DNA of 59,620 nt from Candidatus Poribacteria bacterium (lineage in GTDB: Bacteria; Poribacteria; WGA-4E; WGA-3G), in contig PYJD01000003.1 of assembly GCA_003635315.1 (NCBI GenBank), positions 1-59,620 on the forward strand, in the 5' to 3' direction. A program made the position numbers and the translations under genes. Positions 51,972 through 59,620 of this stretch are shown piece by piece. Each line of letters opens with the position of its first letter. The stretch's first letter is position 1. The notes beneath the pieces are model-generated. The model did not search any database. It had not been told where the DNA came from and saw only the letters and a list, made by a program, of their open reading frames with translations.

Positions 51972-52668
51972 ACTCAATGATATTCATACATATTACGGAA
52001 ACATACGTGCCGTTCGCGGAATCTCAATCGAGGTTAATGCAGGTGAAAAAGTGTGTATGATTGGCGCAAATGGCGCTGGTAAATCAACAACACTCATGAC
52101 AATTTCAGGAGTTAATGCTCCTGTAGAGGGTAGTATTGAATTTGAAGGAGAGGATATTACAACTACCTCAGCAGAACAACGCGTTACATTTGGAATTTCA
52201 CAAGTGCCTGAAGGACGACTTATTTTTCCTGATATGACTGTCCTCGAAAACCTTGAACTTGGGGCTTACATTAGAAAAGATACAGCTGAAATGAAATCCG
52301 ATTTGGAAAAAATCTTCGGATATTTTCCTGTTCTTGCTGAACGTAGGAGACAGAGAGGTGGGAGTCTCAGCGGAGGGGAACAGCAGATGTTAGCTATCGG
52401 ACGATCCTTAATGTCTAATCCCAGACTTCTGCTTTTGGATGAACCTTCTTTAGGACTCGCACCCCTAATCGTTAAACAAATTTTTGAGATTATTGAACAA
52501 ATTAATGAGGAGGGTACAACAATCTTATTGGTTGAACAGAATGCACAACTTGCTTTGAATGTTACAGACAGAGGTTATGTTATGGAAACAGGTGAAATAA
52601 CGATTGATGGAACCTCTTCCGACCTATTAGCTGATGAGCGAGTTAGACAAGCTTACCTTGGGGAATAA
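51961..52668 (+). CDS. livF: ABC transporter ATPase, LivF-like
   Basis: A 235-residue ABC ATPase and the usual partner of LivG. Walker A GANGAGKSTTLM, the LivF pattern FGISQVPEGRLIFPDMTVLENLELGAY, signature LSGGEQQMLAIGRSL, Walker B LLLLDEPSLGLAP, H-loop VEQNAQLAL. It overlaps the end of livG, and lgt starts 6 bases after it, so all three are one transcription unit. Confidence 0.88.
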   Translation: MMLKLNDIHTYYGNIRAVRGISIEVNAGEKVCMIGANGAGKSTTLMTISGVNAPVEGSIEFEGEDITTTSAEQRVTFGISQVPEGRLIFPDMTVLENLELGAYIRKDTAEMKSDLEKIFGYFPVLAERRRQRGGSLSGGEQQMLAIGRSLMSNPRLLLLDEPSLGLAPLIVKQIFEIIEQINEEGTTILLVEQNAQLALNVTDRGYVMETGEITIDGTSSDLLADERVRQAYLGE

Positions 52669-52673
52669 AATAG

Positions 52674-53528
52674 ATGTTTCCGACCTTAATTAATTTTGGC
52701 ACAATTGGTTCCACGCCTATAGGGATTCATAGTTACGGTGTCATGTTGGCTACATCTTTTATAGTTTGCAGCATCATGTTACAACGCGAATTGAACCGTA
52801 GGGGGTTCCAAGGTGACGTTGCACCAACACTGGTCGCTGTCGGTGCTATTGGCGGAGTAATCGGAGCAAAAATATATTTTGTATTACAGGATTTTAATAT
52901 ACAGTGGGAAGAATTATTCTCACCCAGTGGATTGGTTTGGTATGGCGGTCTATTTGGGGGAACGGCTACGATAATATGGTTTATTCATAGATCTCCAAAC
53001 CCTTTCTTACCAACAATTGATGCTATCGGTCCACTTCTTTTACTTGGCTACGGTATCGGACGGATCGGATGCCTACTTGCAGGTGATGGGGATTATGGTC
53101 CACCCACCGATGTACCGTGGGCAATGTCGTTCCCAAACGGTACTGTACCTACCACAGAACTTGTTCATCCTACCCCAATCTATGAAACCCTCATGTCATT
53201 TATATGTTTCGGTGTTCTTTGGTCACAGCGCGATAAATACGCCTCAATTGAAGGACTAATTTTCGGGGCAAGTATTATGTTAGTCGGGGTGGAAAGATTT
53301 ATTGCAGAATTTTGGCGTTTAACACCACGGGTTTTTCCTGATTCATCTTCATTGTCATGGTTAACATCACCACAAGTTGTGAGTATAATTCTAATCTGTT
53401 TTGGAATTCTCTTTATGGTGTGGATGTATAAACGTCCAAGGGGTGAAGTGGAAGTTCCAACTCCTGTTTCAGAACCTGAAACAAAAAGTGATGGACAAAG
53501 GACGCAAAGAAGAAGACGGAGACGGTAA
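52674..53528 (+). CDS. lgt: Prolipoprotein diacylglyceryl transferase
   Basis: A 284-residue integral membrane enzyme that adds diacylglycerol to the lipobox Cys of prolipoproteins, the first step of lipoprotein maturation. Several membrane segments are seen. Family motifs: IGIHSYGVMLA, GGVIGAKIYFVL, WYGGLFGG, GRIGCLLAGDGDYG and HPTPIYE (usual HPTQLYE). The extreme C-terminus is basic (RTQRRRRRR). It serves the many lipoproteins of this window. Confidence 0.95.
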   Translation: MFPTLINFGTIGSTPIGIHSYGVMLATSFIVCSIMLQRELNRRGFQGDVAPTLVAVGAIGGVIGAKIYFVLQDFNIQWEELFSPSGLVWYGGLFGGTATIIWFIHRSPNPFLPTIDAIGPLLLLGYGIGRIGCLLAGDGDYGPPTDVPWAMSFPNGTVPTTELVHPTPIYETLMSFICFGVLWSQRDKYASIEGLIFGASIMLVGVERFIAEFWRLTPRVFPDSSSLSWLTSPQVVSIILICFGILFMVWMYKRPRGEVEVPTPVSEPETKSDGQRTQRRRRRR

Positions 53529-53592
53529 GTTATCGGATAGAATTTCCCGGATGTGTACATAAGAATTCAAACTGTCACACTAAAAATTCGCG

Positions 53593-54855
53593 TCATTCAC
53601 GCACCTGACCATCCCCATATATAATATACTTATAACTCGTCAATCCTTCCAATCCCATCGGACCGCGGGAGTGAAGTTTTTGTGTACTAATTCCTACCTC
53701 AGCACCCAATCCAAATTCATAGCCATCGGTGAATACAGTACTGGCGTTGACATAAACGGCTGCAGAATCAACCTCTTTTAAAAACCGTTCCGCGGCAGAA
53801 TAACTTTCTGTAATGATTGCATCAGAATGATGTGACCCATACATCTCAATATGGTCAATGGCAGTATCCATACTATCAACAACCCGAATTGATAGAATAT
53901 AATCAAGGTATTCTGTCCGCCAATCCTCTTCGGTTGCAGGTTTTGCCGATGAAACGATTTGTTGGGTCCGTTCACATCCCCGAATTTCTACATCCTCACG
54001 CTGTAGGTTATCGCAGATGTCAGGCAGGTAATTTTCCGCAACAGCTTCGTGAACTAATAGTGTCTCTACAGCATTACAGACAGCGACTTTATATCCCACT
54101 TTTGCATTCATACAAAGTTTGTTAGCCATATCAAGGTCGGCAGCTTCATCCACATATATATGACAGATACCGTCTGCATGACCGAGTACTGGCACAGCAG
54201 ATTCCCTCATCAATTTCTGTACGAATTCATTACTGCCACGAGGAATAACGAGATCTACATAGTCAGGTAAGTTGATTAGTTCATAAACCGCTTGACGGTC
54301 AATGGTATCAACGAATTGTATTGCATCCGGCACACCTTCTTTAGCTGCGGTATCCCCAAGAATATCTGCAAGAATCGTATTAGAATGAATTGCTTCAGAA
54401 CCACCTCGAAGGATAACACCGTTACCCGATTTTATGCACAGTGCTGATACCTCTACAGTTACATCTGGTCGTGATTCATATATCACACCCACAACACCTA
54501 TAGGAACACGTACAGTCCCGATTCTGAGTCGGTTGGGACGTTCGCCCATGCTGATTACTTCACCAATCGGATCTGGTAACGCCGCAACCTGACGAAGGTT
54601 GTCAGCCATTCGATCAATTTTCTTATCATCCAGCAGTAGCCGCTGCATCAGAGGTTTAGGCACTCCTGTTTTTTCCCCGTTTTCCAAGTCAATTTGATTC
54701 ACTGCCTGAATTTCTCTTCTTGACTTAAGCAGGTTTTCAGCCATTGCTAAGAGTGTATTATTTCGTAAATCGGCAGAACTCCGAGACAAAACACGCATAG
54801 CGGATTTTGCTTTTCGTGCTTTCGATTGGATCATGTTCTGAATGTTTTCGTTCAT
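53593..54855 (-). CDS. proA: Gamma-glutamyl phosphate reductase (proline synthesis)
   Basis: A 420-residue ProA, which reduces gamma-glutamyl phosphate with NADPH on the way to proline. Pattern: VPIGVVGVIYESRPDVTVEVSALCIKSGNGVILRGG near the start of the cofactor domain (in short: ESRPDVT, SGNGVILRGG), VIPRGS, VLGHADGICHIYVD, and the catalytic Cys in KVAVCNAVETLLVHE, then the end KLHSRGPMGLEGLTSYKYI. ATG at 54855 has AAAGGA 5 bases upstream and is preferred to the TTG at 54870. proB is not adjacent. Confidence 0.95.
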   Translation of the reverse strand: MNENIQNMIQSKARKAKSAMRVLSRSSADLRNNTLLAMAENLLKSRREIQAVNQIDLENGEKTGVPKPLMQRLLLDDKKIDRMADNLRQVAALPDPIGEVISMGERPNRLRIGTVRVPIGVVGVIYESRPDVTVEVSALCIKSGNGVILRGGSEAIHSNTILADILGDTAAKEGVPDAIQFVDTIDRQAVYELINLPDYVDLVIPRGSNEFVQKLMRESAVPVLGHADGICHIYVDEAADLDMANKLCMNAKVGYKVAVCNAVETLLVHEAVAENYLPDICDNLQREDVEIRGCERTQQIVSSAKPATEEDWRTEYLDYILSIRVVDSMDTAIDHIEMYGSHHSDAIITESYSAAERFLKEVDSAAVYVNASTVFTDGYEFGLGAEVGISTQKLHSRGPMGLEGLTSYKYIIYGDGQVRE

Positions 54856-54886
54856 AATGTCCTTTATCAATTGCCTGTAGAAGGCA

Positions 54887-55018
54887 TTACTCCAGTTCTT
54901 TTCCCGTATGTTTATGATTTAGGTTAAGTAAAACTTGCAACAATTCTGTAGGAATTACCACCAACGCACTTGATTCATTTTGTAATGCTTCTTTGGCTTC
55001 AGTGATAGTTTCATCCCA
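54887..55018 (-). pseudogene. Remnant ORF, possible antitoxin-like fragment
   Basis: A 43-codon open stretch without ATG, ending in TAA, reads ETITEAKEALQNESSALVVI then PTELLQVLLNLNHKHTGKE. It has the feel of a small helical regulatory or antitoxin C-terminus but is cut off upstream by a stop. Confidence that it ever was a gene is modest. Confidence 0.3.
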
Positions 55019-55116
55019 TCAGAACAGATACTCATCTTAATCTTTATCATTGGATAATTATAGCATAAATAGGTATCGTTAGCAAATTATACAAGGTATT
55101 CGCGTGTCTGTCAAAG

Positions 55117-55145
55117 TTGACTCTATTCAACTGTTATGGTATACT
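55117..55145 (+). promoter_or_regulatory. Promoter of moaD-moaE
   Basis: TTGACT at 55117-55122 and TATACT at 55140-55145, 17 bases apart. The leader of about 65 bases has a small hairpin CCACG (55170-55174) / CGTGG (55184-55188). Confidence 0.6.
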
Positions 55146-55215
55146 GGTTTTAGTATAATTGACACAATACCACGGAATAATATCGTGGCTATAATGGAAT
55201 TGTAAAGGAGTCCAA

Positions 55216-55470
55216 ATGAAGGTTACAGTCAAGTACTTTGCTGTATGTCATGAGATGTTAAATAGATCCGAAGAAGAGATGGAACTTCCTGAAGATGCCA
55301 CTGTAAGAACTATATTAAAAAGACTTGAGGAAGAATGGCCCGAAATCGCTGAATTTTATGAAGTGATGCAAATGTCTGTGAATTGGGAGTATGCAACTGA
55401 AGACACTGAACTTTCAGAAGGTGATGAAGTAGCATTAATTCCACCTGTTACCGGAGGAACAGATGTTTAA
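55216..55470 (+). CDS. moaD: Molybdopterin synthase small subunit MoaD (extended C-terminus)
   Basis: An 84-residue beta-grasp sulfur carrier of molybdenum-cofactor synthesis. Features: VKYFAVCHEMLNRSEEEMEL, ATVRTILKRLEEEWPE, LSEGDEVALIPPVTGG. In most MoaD the protein ends at this Gly-Gly, which is thiocarboxylated; here three more residues (TDV) follow before TAA. AAAGGAG lies 7 bases before the ATG. It overlaps moaE by 8 bases. Confidence 0.88.
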   Translation: MKVTVKYFAVCHEMLNRSEEEMELPEDATVRTILKRLEEEWPEIAEFYEVMQMSVNWEYATEDTELSEGDEVALIPPVTGGTDV

Positions 55471-55906
55471 GATCACTTCAGATGTTATTACCGGGGAAGA
55501 AGTTCGAGAAGCGGTTGAAGCCCCAGATGCCGGAGCAGTCGTTCTATTTTTTGGTACAGTTCGCAATAACACAGATGGAAGAGCTGTGTCCTTCTTGGAG
55601 TATGAGGCATACCCCCCAATGGCAGAAAAAAAGATGGCAGAAATATCAGAAGAAATAGCCAAAAAATGGGGTATTGATCGCGTCGCGATGATTCACCGTG
55701 TAGGTAAGTTAGAAATCGGTGAAGTAAGTGTTGCAGTAGCAGTTGCTTCTCCACATCGAAAAGATGGTTTTGAAGCGTGTCAATACGCTATGAACCGTCT
55801 TAAACAGATTGTCCCTATTTGGAAACGTGAAGTATGGGCTGATGGAGAAACCGAATGGGTAAAACCGGATGCTGTCTTTTTTGAAGAATTACCCGAGAAA
55901 AAGTAG
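55463..55906 (+). CDS. moaE: Molybdopterin synthase large subunit MoaE
   Basis: A 147-residue MoaE, which with MoaD converts precursor Z (cyclic pyranopterin monophosphate) to molybdopterin. Motifs: AGAVVLFFGTVRNNTDGRAVSFLEYEAY (in part: FFGTVRNNTDG), IHRVGKLEIGEVSVAVAVASPHR, LKQIVPIWKREVWADGETEW. The lysine in PIWKRE is in the active-site loop. GGAGGA is 4 bases before the ATG inside moaD. Confidence 0.93.
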   Translation: MFKITSDVITGEEVREAVEAPDAGAVVLFFGTVRNNTDGRAVSFLEYEAYPPMAEKKMAEISEEIAKKWGIDRVAMIHRVGKLEIGEVSVAVAVASPHRKDGFEACQYAMNRLKQIVPIWKREVWADGETEWVKPDAVFFEELPEKK

Positions 55907-55936
55907 ACTGTTATTTATCAGTTGTCAAAGAATAAA

Positions 55937-57058
55937 TTAAAGACAGAATTTTTCAACAAACTTATTAAATATATCACTCCCAAGATCAAACTGATCTAAC
56001 GCCATCCATTCATCAACTGTATGTGCTTGTAAAATACTTCCTGGACCGATAATAACCGTATCCATGTAATTGGAAAAACATGCCGCGTCGGTACTGTATG
56101 CGACTGTATGCGGTTTTGTATCACCTGTAATTTCAAGTGCAGCTTGGATAATTTCCGCATCTGGTGATGTACGTACTGGTCCAGCATTAATAAATAGATC
56201 AAAATCCAACTCGTACTTCTCTGCGGATTCACGTGCCTTATTAATCCATAGTTCCGCATCATCTCCAGGCATTGGACGGTAGTTTATAGTACAGACACTC
56301 TCAGGGGAGGTTATATTGGCAGTACATCCACCATCGTTGATGGTGATATTCCAGTCCGTAAAAGGTGGTGTAAATTCTGTATTGAAATATTTGGTGTCCG
56401 TGGTTAATTCCTGATAGATATCTCTCATTTCTGAGAGAAATGGAATTAACTTTAAGGTAGCATTATCACCTTCACCCGTACTACTATGTGCAGCACGACC
56501 GTGTGCAGTAACTGAAAATCGTACTGCCCCCTTGTGTGCATAAACAGCTTTCAATTCAGTAGGTTCACCGACTACCCCGTACTGTGGGAATCCATATTTT
56601 TTGAACATTTCTGACTTTGCTGCAACGGCTCTTGCCCCAAAATAACCTACCTCTTCGTCAGCAGTTATCACAACATAAAGAGGGACATCTAATTGGGATG
56701 GTGAATACCGGGATGCAACCTCAATCATACAAGAAACGCTCCCTTTCATATCGCAACTACCACGTCCATACATTCTACCATCAATAATTCGCGCTTCAAA
56801 AGGATTTTCTGACCATCCCACTGCAGGAACAGTGTCTATGTGTCCGAGTAGGGCAAGTCCCCGTTCACCAGAATTGCGTCCCTTTCTGCCTATCAGATTG
56901 ACTTTAAGGACACCTGCCGGATCGGTATATTCCACCCGTTCCACTTCACAGTCAATGGACTCTAACACTTCAGTAAGGTAATCCATTACCTCAACGTTGG
57001 TTTTATAACTTACAGTGTCATACGCGATGAGAGTCTTCGTCAATTCTATTGCATTCAT
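55937..57058 (-). CDS. argE: M20-family deacetylase (acetylornithine deacetylase-like)
   Basis: A 373-residue M20 metallopeptidase. Zinc ligands and base: ALLGHIDTVPAVGW (His and Asp), GRGSCDMKG, VVITADEEVGYFGA (catalytic Glu pair), VVGEPTELKAVYAHKGAVR. The dimerisation insert follows, and a late His is in SILQAHTVDEW. It matches ArgE/DapE-type amidases; ArgE (N-acetylornithine to ornithine) is the likely one but DapE or Cps2 cannot be excluded. Normal length, no signal peptide. Confidence 0.82.
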   Translation of the reverse strand: MNAIELTKTLIAYDTVSYKTNVEVMDYLTEVLESIDCEVERVEYTDPAGVLKVNLIGRKGRNSGERGLALLGHIDTVPAVGWSENPFEARIIDGRMYGRGSCDMKGSVSCMIEVASRYSPSQLDVPLYVVITADEEVGYFGARAVAAKSEMFKKYGFPQYGVVGEPTELKAVYAHKGAVRFSVTAHGRAAHSSTGEGDNATLKLIPFLSEMRDIYQELTTDTKYFNTEFTPPFTDWNITINDGGCTANITSPESVCTINYRPMPGDDAELWINKARESAEKYELDFDLFINAGPVRTSPDAEIIQAALEITGDTKPHTVAYSTDAACFSNYMDTVIIGPGSILQAHTVDEWMALDQFDLGSDIFNKFVEKFCL

Positions 57059-57205
57059 AGTGTTGTATTCTACAAATTAGTACGAAGTATGTCAATTCTT
57101 TTTTATATCATTCGTTTCTGATTTATATTGACACTTATTAGACATTTTATTAATATACAGAGTATAAGAATATGATTTAGTAAACACCAGTCTTCAGAGG
57201 TTTTC

Positions 57206-57625
57206 TTGCAATATAAAAATAATTTCTATTCAACACTTTTTAACTTAGCGTTCACGTGTATGCTCCTGACAATACCATTCATGGCTGGATGTAGTGGAAA
57301 GACAATCGAAACTGAAAGTTCTGACCTGCCAGACATATCTGGTACAATTAAAGAAATTGACGATCATGGAAACGCAGTTACAGATATATCTATCCAAACA
57401 TTTACAAAAAACGGATGGAAACTTGGCGATAATCTTCAAGTGGTTTTTTCAACAGGACAGAAGATCACTATCAAATATGTTGAGAATTACAGCGATGTGC
57501 CAGATGGTGATTATTTAGGTAGATTTTCTACTACTTCAGGTCAATTTAAGATTGCTATTAACAACGGAAATCTTGCGGGTGCTTTGAAATTGAAGGTTCC
57601 TACGCAAATAGGTATTACAAAGTAG
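57206..57625 (+). CDS. Lipoprotein resembling the SAM-hydrolase C-terminal domain
   Basis: A 139-residue TTG-started lipoprotein: signal NLAFTCMLLTIPFMAGC with lipobox Cys29, then a single beta domain. The mature part parallels the C-terminal domain of DUF62 enzymes, including the copy at 11087-11953: SGTIKEIDDHGNAVTDIS against TGEIINVDSFGNLITNIS, and GQFKIAINNGNLAGALKLKV against GLVEIAVNMGNASSYLGLKI. It lacks the catalytic N-terminal domain, so it should not cleave SAM. Weak AGAGG before the TTG. Confidence 0.6.
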   Translation: MQYKNNFYSTLFNLAFTCMLLTIPFMAGCSGKTIETESSDLPDISGTIKEIDDHGNAVTDISIQTFTKNGWKLGDNLQVVFSTGQKITIKYVENYSDVPDGDYLGRFSTTSGQFKIAINNGNLAGALKLKVPTQIGITK

Positions 57626-57662
57626 CGTTTGTTCTATAGTAAAACCTATAATTAGTAAGACA

Positions 57663-57771
57663 CTTCTGTAGGAGGGAATTCTGATCTTTTCCATCCCATG
57701 GAATTGAATATAATTAGAAACTATCTTCTGTAGGAGCGACCTCCTGGTCGCGACCTGGAGATTGATCCAGC
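57663..57771. repeat. Two dispersed-repeat copies (TTCTGTAGGAG...)
   Basis: CTTCTGTAGGAGGGAATT at 57663-57680 and TCTTCTGTAGGAGCGACC from 57724, the latter with a GGAGCGACCTCCTGGTCGCGAC palindrome. Same family as 6569-6642 and 12991-13093. Confidence 0.65.
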
Positions 57772-57930
57772 AGAATCTCCACCTTCAATGAGACAGTATA
57801 TTTTAGAAACAGTATTATTTTACTTGACACAAATTTACTTGTGATTTAGTGTGTAATAAATCGAAGGAAGCAAATATGTAAGGTAGAACTTCACCTGCGA
57901 CTACAAGCAGATGATCGAGGTTATATACAG

Positions 57931-58737
57931 ATGGGAATTCTAACGACAGATCAGCGAAAGCAGTGGAAGACAGAGGGTTACCTCGTTTTGAAAAATGTCC
58001 TCTCGTCTGAAGAAGTACAAGCCTTGACAGCAACAGTAGATGAAATGGACGCGGTGTTTCGAAAAGGTGAGAACGTAACTGCCGAATCTGTTTTCGATAA
58101 GCGGAATGTAATGGAAGATAATGACATTTTCGTTAACCTGATGGATCACCCGGTAACATTTCCGATCGTACGTGAGTTGTTAGGCGATTACATACAGTTG
58201 AGTATGTCCGAGGTTATCGTCCGTCCCCCCAATCCGAAAGACCAAGGGTTTCTGCATACCGACGGTGGACAAGCGATGCGAACTATTCGGGTCAGCAGAT
58301 CAAGTTCACCACTGCAAGTCAAAATCCACTATTTCTTGACAGATCTTGAACATCCAGACAGTGGGAACTTCACCGTTGTACCGGGCAGCCACAATCGGAC
58401 TTTTCCAGCAACGGGAGTCAAGGACGGACCCTATATACCTGAAGCCGTCCAGTTATGCGTGAACACAGGAGATGCAGCCTTTTTTCCACACGCTTTATGG
58501 CACGGTGTTGTCGCAAACCGGTCAGACCAACCACGAAAGACATTGATCTATTGCTACAGCCACCAGTGCTTCCGTCCCTTCGACTACGAAAAAGCAACAC
58601 CAGAACTTATGGAGAGATGCACACCGCGCCAACGTCGATTAATTGGAGACATCGGTGATTGGAAACACGGTTCCTACTTCTATTCTCCAGGTGATCAAGA
58701 AAAAATCATCGATGGGTTAGAGGAAGAGGAAGTTTAG
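57931..58737 (+). CDS. Phytanoyl-CoA dioxygenase-family protein (PhyH)
   Basis: A 268-residue Fe(II)/2-oxoglutarate dioxygenase of the PhyH family, which hydroxylates varied small molecules. Metal ligands: H109 and D111 in FLHTDGG, and H191 in ALWHGVVANRS; R202 is placed to bind 2-oxoglutarate. Other family segments: FLTDLEHPDSGNFTVVPGSHN, CVNTGDAAFFPHALWH. Its GC content appears higher than its surroundings. It stands alone between repeats and a transposase, suggesting a mobile or accessory origin. Substrate unknown. Confidence 0.88.
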   Translation: MGILTTDQRKQWKTEGYLVLKNVLSSEEVQALTATVDEMDAVFRKGENVTAESVFDKRNVMEDNDIFVNLMDHPVTFPIVRELLGDYIQLSMSEVIVRPPNPKDQGFLHTDGGQAMRTIRVSRSSSPLQVKIHYFLTDLEHPDSGNFTVVPGSHNRTFPATGVKDGPYIPEAVQLCVNTGDAAFFPHALWHGVVANRSDQPRKTLIYCYSHQCFRPFDYEKATPELMERCTPRQRRLIGDIGDWKHGSYFYSPGDQEKIIDGLEEEEV

Positions 58738-59028
58738 TTAGTCGATTTCAACGACGACATTTTTTCTTCAACGGTGCCCGGAAACGTACCAGCGATGTAT
58801 GGACATTTTTCGCGTTCAGAACTGGATGTCTCAATGTCCTTGTCACTCTCAACTTAGGCTTCGTAAAGATATTTATGCTTACTCTCAATTACTTACCTTG
58901 TGAAGTAGTCAAAGATCTATTCTCAGTGTAAACCCTTTGCCCACTACAAACAGACTGGTTCGAAGCAGTGTGATTTATCGCACGTTGATAAATTGCTGAA
59001 TTAATAAATTAATCTTCATCAAACCGCT
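58738..59028. other. Intergenic region, no gene seen
   Basis: About 290 bases without a gene between the dioxygenase and the small MITE. No terminator is evident. Confidence 0.4.
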
Positions 59029-59091
59029 CCATAGACGTCAATTTAGGGATTCCCTACGAGGACATGTAATTATGGAAATTGACACCTATAT
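59029..59091. mobile_element. Mini MITE, about 63 bp (CCATAGACGTCAATTTA ends)
   Basis: Left end CCATAGACGTCAATTTA (59029-59045) and right end AAATTGACACCTAT (59076-59089) match the ends of the elements at 27097-27407 and 37412-37623. The interior is only about 30 bases. Confidence 0.65.
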
Positions 59092-59123
59092 TTGGCAGTG
59101 TTGCGTTAGGAATACAGAGTCAT

Positions 59124-59620
59124 TCAATTGTCGATGTTTGCTCCTAAAAGAGTGAGTGCTTCTTTAGGTCTTGCTGCAAAATAGCGGAACGCAGTAGCTA
59201 TTTCTGTGTTCCCAGAAGTTCGAAATAGGCTAATGGTTGCATTTCGTAAGGCACACATCACCTGAGGTATGTTGCCACACCGGACTTGAGACGCATCCTC
59301 ATCAAACAAGACATCCCGAGTGCGGTGCGACAGATTCTCTATCGACCAATGTCCACGACGGAGCGTGAGAATCCGTTTTGCTGACCCACACTCAGGCGTT
59401 AGACTTGTTATGCCATATTGCGTCATCGTGCTCTTCTTCCCAGTTCGGGTATGTTTCCGTTCTGTCTTGTATTGGTAAACTTGAGCAAGCCCCGGCCACG
59501 CAACATATTCTGTATCTATCAGGATTGTGCTTGTCGTCATCGTCCGTGTTTGGATCCACCCATTCTCTTTTTCAGATGTGGTGTAAGTATCTGTATGGGC
59601 ACCCTGTTCCTTATGTATCT
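59124..59620 (-). CDS. ISAs1-family transposase, 5' part beyond the window
   Basis: The open frame continues upstream of the ATG at 59540 to the right edge (ENGWIQTRTMTTST, HTDTYTTSEK), so the gene is cut by the window. The visible part is the C-terminal region of an ISAs1/IS4-type DDE transposase: the family signature RRGHWSIENLSHRTRDVLFDE (Glu of the DDE triad in SIEN), then EDASQVRCGNIPQVMCALRN. The usual ISAs1 end NxAIxLLR is altered to NATISLFR. Whether the whole gene is intact cannot be told from here. Confidence 0.85.
   Translation of the reverse strand, partial: IHKEQGAHTDTYTTSEKENGWIQTRTMTTSTILIDTEYVAWPGLAQVYQYKTERKHTRTGKKSTMTQYGITSLTPECGSAKRILTLRRGHWSIENLSHRTRDVLFDEDASQVRCGNIPQVMCALRNATISLFRTSGNTEIATAFRYFAARPKEALTLLGANIDN

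Noticed and set aside
1..59620. tRNA or rRNA genes
   Set aside because: I looked through the intergenic stretches for T-arm-like GGTTCGAATCC words and cloverleafs by eye and found none; a tRNAscan run would settle it.

Overview
The window is 59.6 kb of AT-rich bacterial DNA from a diderm. Lipoproteins with clear lipoboxes, an OmpA-domain lipoprotein and Lgt show the outer membrane. The mix of lineage-diverse genes, long noncoding gaps packed with short palindromic repeats, futalosine-type menaquinone genes, a phytanoyl-CoA dioxygenase-like protein, a sugar-phosphate isomerase-like protein and a PorX-like regulator suggests an uncultured lineage such as Candidatus Poribacteria or a relative. 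That assignment is inference from gene content; no rRNA or tRNA gene was seen.

Layout. 0-2.5 kb: an IS630-type insertion sequence read through a -1 slippery site, then an XRE-ImmA/IrrE protein overlapping a MazF-like toxin. 2.6-12.4 kb: mutS, small membrane and secreted proteins, fur, mqnE-mqnA, an isomerase-like TIM barrel, and an S-adenosylmethionine hydrolase. 12.4-13.5 kb: gene-poor, holding one copy of a structured repeat whose second copy lies inverted at 29 kb. 13.5-24.5 kb: an accessory island with AAC(3), an orphan antitoxin, a two-gene SIR2 plus SMEK-domain STAND NTPase operon, an Mrr N-domain fragment, a dead IS1-like element, envelope proteins and an AbiU2-like HEPN protein. 24.7-28.2 kb: aminotransferase, TIGR01777 epimerase and HAD hydrolase, with a MITE-like element between.

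28.2-29.5 kb: repeats and the second structured element. 29.5-35.3 kb: a histidine kinase with a PorX-like regulator, RNase G, rplU-rpmA. 35.3-41.6 kb: two DUF4398-type lipoproteins (one with OmpA), a 24-bp-duplicating MITE, guaA, a frameshifted M14-type peptidase and a class V aminotransferase. 42-48.6 kb: ECF sigma factor, anti-sigma factor and a 1564-residue TPR protein. 48.8-57.6 kb: Ig-like lipoprotein, dprA, livG-livF-lgt, proA, moaD-moaE, an M20 deacetylase and a lipoprotein resembling only the C-terminal domain of the SAM hydrolase. 57.9-59.6 kb: PhyH dioxygenase, a mini MITE and an ISAs1-type transposase running off the right edge.

The strongest candidates for something new are the SIR2/SMEK-STAND operon (15.0-20.9 kb), probably anti-phage defence, and the inverted pair of about 360-bp elements (12.5-12.9 and 29.0-29.4 kb), whose hairpins keep their pairing although the arm sequences differ.
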